From contig JAHBMJ010001350.1 in the NCBI GenBank assembly GCA_018398765.1, forward strand, positions 17,039 to 81,038: a stretch of 64,000 nt of DNA, in the 5' to 3' direction. Made by a program: the position numbers and the translations under genes. This document shows positions 38,201-49,304 of this stretch, piece after piece. Position 1 is the first letter of the stretch; every line of letters begins with the position of its first letter. Under the pieces are notes generated by a model. It had not been told where the DNA came from and did not search any database. It saw nothing but the letters and a program-made list of their open reading frames with translations. The stretch comes from Chromera velia (lineage: Eukaryota; Sar; Chromeraceae).

Positions 38201-41200
38201 GCGTTTGTTTGTACCGTTTGCGCGTTGGTCTGCAAAGAAATCTCCTCCATTGAGTACATGACAGTTTTTGAGGGGGGGTGTCAATACGTCAGTAAGTACA
38301 GACTAGCCTGACTTTCGTATTTCTGTCCTCTTGTCTTGCCTGTCCGATTTCATCTGTGCGTGCGTTACCGCATGGACCTTCTCGCTTTGCGTCGCCTCTT
38401 TGCATGTCTTCGTGCCTCACTGACTTCTAGCCGTAGATCCTCCGTCCCCCTTTTTCCTTCCCGGTTTGCAGATACGTGACGAAGACGAAGGAGTGGAAGG
38501 ACGGTGTGATTGCTGTGACGATGAGAGACATGTGCAAGGAGCAAAACGGGTACAAACCCTCGCACAAGCACAAGTGGATCATCCTCGATGGCGACATCGA
38601 TGCAGAGTGGATTGAGTCCATGAACACTGTGATGGACGACAACAAGGTGCTCACCCTGGTGTCCAACGAGCGTATCCCCTTCACAGCAACAATGAGAATG
38701 TTGTTGGAGATTGAGAACATGAACAATGCCTCCCCGGCCACCGTCTCTCGAGGCGGTGTGTTGTTCATCAACGAGACGGACATCGGGTGGAAGCCCTACG
38801 TAGAGTCGTGGAGAGAAACGCTGCCTGACCAGCTGGCACAGTCTCAGTTCTACATCTTCTTCGCTCACTACTTCGAGCAGTCCATCGAGTATCTTCGGAA
38901 GTCTCTGCAGTTCTCTGCGCCCATGTGGGACATCTCCTTTGTCGTCACCATTTGCTGCCTCATCGACGCACAGCTGCACAACAACACAAAGGAGAATATG
39001 GAGGCACTCAAGAACGCCACGCCTGATGAGGCAAAGGTCAGTCGACAGACAGATCCCATTTAGGACAGGAAAGGGCTGAAGAGCCAAGGAGCATTCAAAA
39101 TTGTCTTTGCCTTCTCATGCCTTCCCATGGCTTTTTACTTCACGATTTACTGAAAGCATCTGTTTGTGGACTCGGCCGATTCTTCCTGTTCGCTGTGTTC
39201 TTTTCTCCAGTGATTTTCTTCGTGTTTGCCTTTCATCTTTCGTCGGTCGGGCAATCTGCCAGCCGTGCCTTGCGCAAGATCGGTGTATCACAATTATTGA
39301 GAGACATTGCTCTGCGTGTCTATGTCTGTTCTTTTTGGAGGTGCTCCAAACATGTATCAAGATGCGCTTACGACCTGACCCACTCTGTGCAGGTGATCTA
39401 CGAGGCGTACTTTGTGTTTGCGATGATGTGGTCGATCGGTTGCTGTGTGAGCGACGATAAGATCAACAACTACAGGGGCGCCTTCACTGGCTGGTTGAGG
39501 TCGACAGTGAAGACGTTCAAGTTCCCGGAGGGGGGCCTTGTGCACGACTACAGGTGGTGCAAGGACAGCTGGGTCCCCTGGGCAGACCTCGTGGCCCCCT
39601 ATGAGCCTCTGCAGGAGCAGATGTTCGCGAACATCATTGTGTCGACGCTGGAGACGACCCGCATGAACTGGATTCTGGACCTGCACAGACAGAGGAGCAA
39701 GCCGGGTGAGTGCGTGCACGGGCTTTTATGAGTTTGCATTCGTTCTCAATGAAGGCAATCTGGGTGTCTCAAAGAGGATTTCAAATGGCCTCTTGAATAG
39801 CCTCCCTCCATTGATTCAGTTGCGCCCTCCCTCCCCCCCTCTCTCCCTCTCGCCCTCTCTTTCGCTGGTTTGTTGATGTGTGCGTGCGTAAGAAAGAGAG
39901 ATAGGGACGGAGAAAAAATCGCACCACAGCGTAGAAGGACAGTTAGCGACGCTACGAGGAAAACTGCGCCTCGAAAAACACGTGAGAATAGTTCCGAGCA
40001 AAAGCATATTACCTCGTGCGAATTGGGCGGTCGCAAGAATGTGCAAAACTTTTTCTGACTTTCTGCATTCAATGTCTGTCCCCCTGCAGCGCTGTTTGTG
40101 GGTTCTGCGGGTACGGGCAAGACAACAATCATCAAGGACTACTTCAGGGGACTTCCTGAGGAGGTGATGAGTGCGAACCTGAACCTGAACTCTTACACCG
40201 ACTCTCTGACATTCCAGAGAATTCTGGAGTCGTACATCGAGAAGAGGTTTGTCGGTCTTTCTGTCCATTCCCTTCTCATCTGGTTTATTCCTTCTTCCCG
40301 GATTTCTTTGTTGCGAATTGGGCTTCTCTTCTCTGGCGTTCCAACCTTTTATTCACAAGGTTTCAATTATCTTCCTCTTCCTCCTTCGGATACTCTTGTT
40401 GCAGGCCTTTTTTTTTCGCTTTTTTTTTCTGGTGTTCTGTGCAGCTTTTCATTTCGTCTCGCGAAGCGAGGTACATACATCCTTAGAGAAATGCACGCAC
40501 TGCCTTTCCGTGTTGAGCAAAAGTGAATATCGGAGGTCAAAAAGAAAGTCAAGCGCAAACGGATGAATGAATGAAACCTTGCAGAACGGGAAAGACATTC
40601 GGTCCACCAGGCAACAAGAAGCTAATCTACTTCGTTGATGACATCAACATGCCGTTTGTCGACAAGTACGGCACTCAGGCAGCCCTTGCCCTTCTCCGTC
40701 AGATCATGGACTACGGCATTGTGTTCGACAGAGATCATCTGGAAGAGAAGAAGGATATTGTCGACATTCTCTTCTTTGCCTGTCTCAACCCCAAGGCAGG
40801 GTCCTTCACGATCAACAACCAGCTGCAGAGGCACTTTACGGTCTTTTCCACCTTCACGCCAAACAACGAGTCCATCGCCAACATCTTCACGAAGATTCTC
40901 GGCAAGCATCTGGCGCCGTTCGACAAGCAGGTCGTTGCTCTGCAGGACAGGATCATTCAGGCCACTGTGGAGGTGTTCACCTCGATCCTCAACAACCCGA
41001 CATTCTTGCCGAGTGCGAAGAAGTTCCACTACAACTTCAACCTCCGAGACATGTCGGCTGTGTTCCAGGGACTTCTGAACAGTAACGCCGCGCACTACAA
41101 GGCCCAGAATGCGGGGACAACGAAGTTCCTCCGCCTGTGGATTCACGAGAACTCTAGGGTCTTCAGGGACAGACTCGTGGCAGACTTCGACATGCAGCAG

Positions 41201-44200
41201 TTCGACGACATCGTCGACAAGGTGGGCATCGATCTGTCTACGTCTGTGTATGGTTGTGTGTACAATTGTTCTCCGAATTTGCACTTGTCGGGTTCTTTGC
41301 ATCGCCTGCGGAGAAAGAAGAATACCCGCTCGGTGTAACTCTTCACCTTTTTTTCTTCTGCAATTTTCTCAAGCGGTACTTCCCCGATTCTTTTGCTTTT
41401 GCGGCCTTCAGCTTTTGTCGTTCCACTGTCTTTTGGTCTTTTTGAGGCTGAAACGATCCAACGAGTCGCCCCACTTTTTGCGAAGCTGTGGATGAACAAA
41501 CCTTTTGGTCGGACTGCAGGTCGCCAAGAAGGTGTTCCCCGAGGAGAAACCCGAGCAGCTGTTCGAGGAGGGCAACATTTACACTTCCTTCGTCTCTGCA
41601 CACGGAGGAAACGACAAGATGTACCTGCCCATCAAGGACATGCCAGACCTGAGACGGGTCCTGCAGGAGAAGTTGACGGAATACAACGAGACTTTCGCAG
41701 AGATGAACCTGGTGCTCTTCGACGAGGCCATCCAGCACGTGACTAGAATCTGCCGAATCATCGATCAGCCTGCAGGGAACGCCCTGTTGGTCGGGGTCGG
41801 AGGTTCCGGAAAGCAGTCTCTGTCTCGCCTGGCCATCTTCATTCTCGGGTTTGACGTTATCACGATCTTGGTCAATCAGTCCTACGACTCTAGCGCCCTG
41901 AAGCTGGATTTGCAGGAGATGTACACGAAGAGTGCGGTGAAACCAGGCACCCCCCACGCTTTCCTGATGACAGACCAGCAGATCGTGGATGAGAAGTTCC
42001 TCGTGTTCCTCAACGATTTCCTCTCATCAGGATTGGTCAGTCAGGAAAGGGGAGTGGGTAGACTTTCCAAAGAGAAGCACGTGCAGTCTGTCAGTATGAT
42101 CACTCAGTCGAGAGAGAGTCTGTCCTGTTCGAATTGAGCACTCCAATTGAAAAAAGGGGGGAAAGATGGAAGAGAAACACGTCGGTCTCTTCTGGATCTG
42201 CACAATTCTCTCCCTCTGACTGATGCTCTTCTTTCCATCTTTTCTCTTTACTACTTGCTTCAAGTGTTCACTTTCCTCACTGATTGATCCAAGCATGTGT
42301 GCATGACCACACCTGTCTGCAGATTCCCGACCTCTTCACACGGGAGGAGTACGACGGCCTCATTGGGGGCGTGCGGAACGTCGCGAAGGCCTCGGGAGTC
42401 CCCGACAGCAGAGACGCGATGTTCAATTTCCTCATCGACAGGTCGGTGGGATGGATCCCTCTCAGTCAGGAATGAGCAGAGAAAGAGTGACTCGCAAATT
42501 GACGCAAGCATGAAGTGAAAGACGGGCAGGAGAACAAGCAGGCACACAAAGCAAAAGGTAGAAGAAAGACAAATGACAGAAACCAAAAGAAAAAGAGAAG
42601 AGCGGCCCACGGGTAGACAAGGCTGGGAAGGAAGGCGGTCAGAGAGAGAGCTCGGAAGAGAGAGACGGGCAGATCAGCAGGCAGGGCAGACGTGCGGAGA
42701 CCCTCCCTCTGGTGTTGATGAATCCAATGTGCACTACTTTCAAATTTCCGAAATAAATTCATCCCCTGCAGAGTGAGGAGAAACCTCCATCTGGTTCTCT
42801 GCCACTCTCCTGTCGGAAACGCCCTTCGTGTGCGCGCCCGTAAGTTCCCTGCCCTCATTTCCTGCACGGTGATGGATCAGTTCCACCCCTGGCCGAGGGC
42901 TGCTCTGAACGACGTCGCACAGAGATTCCTTCAGGACGTGTCTGTGCCTGAGGATGCCGTCAGAGAGATGATCGCTGCGAACATGGCAGAGGTACATCTG
43001 TCGATTGACGGGGCAAACCAGAGGTTCTTGGAGCAGGCGAGGAGGTACAACTACACGACACCGAAGTCGTTCCTCGAGTTGATTGCCTTCTACAAGAAGC
43101 TCTTGGCAGAGAAGAGATCGAAGGTCGAGATGTCGATTGAAAGACTCGAAAAGGGTCTCTTCACTCTTCAGGACACGAAGGTGAAGGTCGAGGGTCTCCA
43201 GGAAGACCTGAAGGAGAAGATGGTCAAGGTGGAGGAGAAGAAAGCGGCTGCTGATGTGCTGATTGAGCAGGTCACAAAGGCGGCAGGAGAGGCCGCGATT
43301 GAAGAGGACGCAGCCAACCAGGAGGCCGAGAAGACCAACGCCCTGGCTGAGAACGCCGCGAAGATCCAGAAGGAGGCAGATGAGGAGCTGGCAGAAGCCA
43401 TGCCTGCGATGGAAAGGGCCAAGGACGCGGTCAACTGTCTAACGAAGCCAGCCATCCAGGAGTTGAAGTCTCTCGGCAAGCCCCCTCCCGACTGTGTGGA
43501 GGTCACAAAGGCAGTCATGATGATGAGAGGGGAGAAGAAGAACCTCGACTGGAAGGCAGCACAGAAGATGATGAACAACCCCGGACAATTCCTCGAGCAG
43601 GTCGGTGGGCCTTGCAAGCATTCCGCTGTTTTTGTTTGTTTTCGCATTCATTGGCAAGGTCTCTTGATTCTCCATATGACGTCTTCTGCGGCATGGAAAG
43701 GCTCTCTGACTGTTTATCTGTACTCACTTCGAATTCACAGGGGGAAAAACGAAAGGAGAAGAACAGTTGACGCGGTTCTCAAACGATTTGACCGATTGAA
43801 AAAGACTCCGCTGTCTTTCGTTGTATAGTGAGCACAGAGGAAGGGTTCACGGGGAACTAAACGAAGGAACTTGTCATTATTTCTTAACGTTTCATTCCCT
43901 TGGCAGATCATGTGACGGGGAAGCACAGAAAGGAAACTACTGAAATAAAGTCTCTGTCTGAACCTCCCTGTGGCCACTATCAAAAGCACTTTCACGCACT
44001 TGCATTCTTTCCCTTTCCTTCAGGTCGCTGCCTTCGATGCCGAGAACATGGACGACGAGACAGTCGACAGAATCCAGCCGATCATCTCGCAGCCATTCTT
44101 CAACTACGAGACCATGAAGAGCAAGTCCATTGCGGCGGCCTACCTCTGTAACTGGGTGCTTAACATTGTCACATACAACAGGATTTACAAGAAGGTCAGA

Positions 44201-45936
44201 GAGAGAGGGAGGTCTTCCGTGCTTCAAATTTTCAGCACTTCTGGCTGGCTTTTGAAAGACACCGTTGCTGGTAGTGGATCGCGTTGCGCCAGTCCGCCTG
44301 TGTATTCCTTCCGTGTCCTCTTCGCCCTTGCTTTCTTTCTTGGTGACGCCACACGTACGTTAATGGGTGTTTTCTATGTGCTTGAGGTTGGTATTCAATA
44401 CCGTTTGTCCCTTCTCGATTCTTTCGTTCTTTCATGCTTGCAGGTGAAGCCCCTGATGGACCGTCTCGCAGAGGCTTCAGAGGAGAAGAGCACGGCCGAG
44501 GCAGCCCTCGCGATTGTGATGGCCAAGCTGAAGGAGGTACAGGACAAGGTGGCGGCCCTGCAGGCGAAGATGCAGGAGGCAGAGGACGAGAAGAATAGGG
44601 TGGAGGCAGAGGCCAACGCTTGCCTTGATATGCTTAAACTGGCCGAGCGTCTTGTGAATGGACTGGCAGACGAGAACACTCGGTGAGTGTGTGACGGTCG
44701 AAAAGAGATTTTTTGAATCTTCTGAGATCATATGAGATTCTCGCAGGGAACACCAGTCTCACAGATTTAGTTGGTGAGATTTGTCAGAAAGACTTTGGTG
44801 ACTTGAATCGAAGCTCTCTCCGTTGCGTGTCGAATTCTTTGGTTCGTACAAAAAATGCTCTTCAATTGGCAGAGGACACATGCAGGCTTTCAGGTTTTGC
44901 ACTACCCAGGTCCCCTCTCTGCCTGTAGGCCTGTTTTTCTTCAGAAGTGCACAAACATCTCAAGTGTTCATGCATACACTGTCTACGCATTCTGCCCATC
45001 TGTTTCTGTCCGTGTGGCAGGCAGTCGACCTGTCGGACGCGCACCGTATGTCTTTAGCGTCTTCAATATCCGCTGTAAAATTCCAGCAGAAAAAAATGTG
45101 TTTGCGTCCTTCCACCGGCCTACCTTGACAATTCAATGACGTCTGTCTGGATTTGTGTGTGTGCGTGTGTACTTGAGCATGTCTTCTTCTTTTTCGCTTC
45201 TGTGTTTGTGTGGAATGTATCAAACAAACCTGCAGATGGAGTGCTTCCGTAGAAGGCCTCAAGACCTCCAACGTCACGCTGCTGGGCGACTGTCTCCTCG
45301 CAGCTGCGTTCGTCTCCTACATTGGGGCGTTCAGTGCGTCGTTCCGAATCCAGCTCTGGCAGGAGACCTGGTTGCCTGACATCCAGGAGAAGCAGGTTCC
45401 CTTCACTGCGGGGGTGGACCCTTTGAACGTTCTCGCGAACGATGCAGACATCGCCATCTGGAAGAACGAGGGTCTCCCTGCAGACAGAATCTCCATCGAG
45501 AACGCGAGTGTGGTCACGTCCTGTTCCCGCTGGCCTCTGCTGATCGACCCGCAGCTGCAGGGCATCAAGTGGATCAAGTCGAGGTCGGTCTGTCGCTTCT
45601 CTTCTATTCCACTTGTACACACAGAGCCAGAAAAGGACGGTTTGGGATCACGAAGTCGTGAAAGAAACCCTGCATCAGAATGTGAGTGTGCGTTTGTCTT
45701 CTGACAGAGCGTAGAGAAACAAAGCCACTTGAGAGAAAAGCAAAAGGGACAAAAGACAAATGAACACAAAAGTGGACAGAGCAATCCCGAAGGATGATCG
45801 AGATGCAAGTTGAGATGGATTGCGCACGAACTCCAGTGCTATACAGACCAGCTGAGAAAAACAATCACGAATAGGCATGATGCACTTGACACGTCTTCTG
45901 CGTCGCCATTCGCTTGACCACACACAGACATATTCA

Positions 45937-45977
<41 letters not shown>

Positions 45978-48900
45978 TGTCAAGGATTTGTAGGAGAAAA
46001 GAATGATGGGGGAAATGGTGAGTTAAAGGCGAAAGGTAACGGTACATCTCTCCGCATTCTTGAGAAAGCTTGAAAACAGACGATCTCGGAGAGACTTCTT
46101 TTGTGCATGTGAGCAAGGTTGTGTGTTTCTGTACGCAATACGCATTGTGATCAAATGTCCGAATATGCAGGTTTGGTGACAACTTGACTGTGGTCCAACT
46201 CACCCAAGACAAGTGGTTGTCTCGCGTCAATTTTGCAATTCAGATGGGAGGAACGCTACTCTTGGAGGCGGTCCCAGAGGAGATCGACGCAGTTCTTGAC
46301 CCTCTCCTGTCGAGAGCGATTGTCAAGCAGGGCAAGTCCAGAATGTTCATTAAGTTGGGAGGAGAAGAGGTGGACTATGACGCTAAGTTTCAACTTGTCC
46401 TTCAGACAAAGCTCTCTAACCCCCACTATCGTCCGGAGATTGCGGCGCAGTGCACGTTGATTAACTTCATTGTGACACCGGACGGTTTGGAGGAGCAGAT
46501 TTTGGCATTGATTGTGAATGAGGAGAAGCCAGACCTCGAGAAGAGTAAGCAGGAACTCGTGAGGAAGCAGAACGAGTTCAAGGTCACATTGGCGAAGTTG
46601 GAGGACGATCTGCTCAAGCAGCTCTCGGAGGCTGATCCCGCAACAATTCTCTCCAATATTCCCCTCATTGAAGGGTTGGAGAACACGAAGAAGACGGCCC
46701 TCGAAATCCAAGAGCAGGTCAAGGCCTCATTGATCACAGAGCAGGAGATCAACGCAAGCAGAGAGAACTATCGTCCTGTTGCTGCAGAAGGCTCCATGCT
46801 CTATTTCCTTCTCATCCAGCTCTGGATGATCCAGCCGATGTACCAATACTCCCTCGACTCCTTCAACACTTTCCTCTACAAGGCCATGTACAAGGCAGAG
46901 GCAAACGATGACGTCGCACTCCGATGCCAAGCCCTGCTCACGTCCATCCGAATGACGATCTTCCAGTGGGTCACCAGAGGACTCTTCGAGCGTCACAAGC
47001 TGATCTTCACAGCTCTGGTGACGTTCCGTCTCCTCCAACGAGGTCAGTTGGCGGAGTCGTACATGCCCGACCAGTTCCAGTTCCTCCTCAGAGGTCCCAT
47101 GAGGACAGACGTGGAGAAACCAGAGACCCTCGACTGGCTTCCAAACACAGCCTGGTTTGCTGTGCAGAAGTTGATCGAGTTGGAGGGCTTCGACACCTTC
47201 GCAACGAACATGGAGAAGGACGCCCCGAACAGGTTCAAGGACTGGTTCAATGAGTTGGCACCTGAGGAAGTCAAGCTGCCTCTTGACTGGAAGAAATTGG
47301 AGTCCATGCCCTTCCAGAAACTGTTGGTGCTCAGGTGCCTCCGTCCCGATCGAATGACAACAGCAGTCGCGGAATTTATTAGGAACACTTTGCCTGACGG
47401 GCCCGCCTACATGGATTGCGACGCGAGGTTGTCGTTCATTGAGATCCTCACGAGTGCGTTCGAGGACTCAACCAACACGACCCCCATCTTCTTCATCCTG
47501 TCTCCAGGGGCAGATCCCGTGAAGGAGGTGGAGTCCCTCGGAAAGCCTCGAGGTATCTCGATGAATACAAATCTGTGGGCGGTGTCGATGGGTCAGGGTC
47601 AGGACGTGGTGGCGATGGCGAAGTTGGAGACGGCGCACAAAGAGGGTCACTGGGTGATGTTGCAGAACATTCACTTGATGCCTCGGTGGCTGATCGACCT
47701 CGAAAAGAAACTCGAGAACTTCGCGGCAGAGGGATCGCATGCGACGTTCCGATGCTTCCTCTCCTCAGGTCAGGCAGGGAGCGGGCGAATGAATTTCAAG
47801 ATGAGTGCCGCTAGGATGAATTGCCACATGTTTTGTGTGTGATTCCTGCATGAGAGAGACAGCCCGTGAGTAACAATGAGGGAGAATAGAGCGCAGATGT
47901 GTGTTTCCTTTGCGGAGATCTCTCCCTGTTGCCATTCTCGAATTGATTCAACAGAAGCTTCTTGAACATATTTGGATGCACAAGGCGCTGGAAATTCCTG
48001 ATTCCATGCGTGGACACTCACCACCCTCTCTTCCCTTCCCATCCCCACTCACGCTTTTTCTGCTTCTTCTACCGACCTTCTCTGCGAAAGAAGCAGGCGG
48101 ACTGAGAAGAGACAGACTCGCAGGCATGCAGTCAATCGGCTTATTTCCGCCGTCGGGATTTCCTTCTCTCCCTGCCTTTTTTTTTTTTGTGAGCTCGCCC
48201 ATTCGACAGTTCTGATCATGGTAAAAAAAGTGACGTATGTCGATGTATGCGTGTGTGTGCAGACCCGTGCAACTACATCCCCGTGGGCATTTTGGAGAAG
48301 TCCATCAAGTTGACGAACGAGCCTCCGCAGGGTTTGAGGGCAAATCTGGGCAGAGCGTTCGCGTTCTTCAACAAGGAAGACTTCGAGGACAGAGACAGCA
48401 AGGTGGGAAGCTAGTGAAGTAGAGGACAAAGTAAGGAGCTATCTGTCTGAATGACTTTCGCTTCGTTTTTTCAGAATTTTGCAACGACAGCTCAAATTTC
48501 TGTCCTGATTGCAGGGAAGAGAAGGATATAAAAAGATAATAATTTGCAGTCAATGCCTCTCTCTCTCTCTCTCTTTCTCTTTCTCTCTCTGTCGACGAGA
48601 ACCGCTAGCACCCTTTGTGTATCTCATCCCTCGCCTGTGTCTCTCATTTCTGCTCTCGATCATGTGAAGTCCATCCTGTTTTTTTTTTTTTCCTGCTCTC
48701 GATCATGTGAAGTCCATCCTTTTTTTTTTTTTTTCTGCTCTCGATCAGGTGAAGTCCATCCTGTTCGGTCTCTGCTTCTTCCACGCCATCATGCTGGAGA
48801 GAAAGAAGTTCGGACCGAAGGGGTGGAACATGAACTATCCCTTCTCTATTGGAGACTTGAGGGACTCCGCAAAGGTGCTGATCAACTACTTGGAAGGGCA

Positions 48901-49263
48901 GGCGTCAGCAAAGGTACCATGGGACGATCTCAGGTCGGTCGGTCGTTGGGATACTGTCTATGTTGCGTCCGTATCAAAGATGCGAGAGAGGCGTTCCGGA
49001 AATTGTGTGTCGTTCCTGCCAGAGTTTCTGCCTGCTTTCTCTCCCTTCTACAGCTCTTTTTCTTCTCGTGTGCAAACACGTACGCATGTGGAGAGATTCT
49101 CAACGAGAGAGAACAAGAGCCCAAACCCCCAAGATTCGAGTGTCATTGCGCTGCGTTGATTTGCACAAATTGTATGAATAGATTTGCATTCCGTTTCTTT
49201 GACACGTTGACGTGTGGCTTCGCGGGAATTGCCGGTTTTGTGTTTCCCTTTGTTCCATTTGTG

Positions 49264-49304
<41 letters not shown>

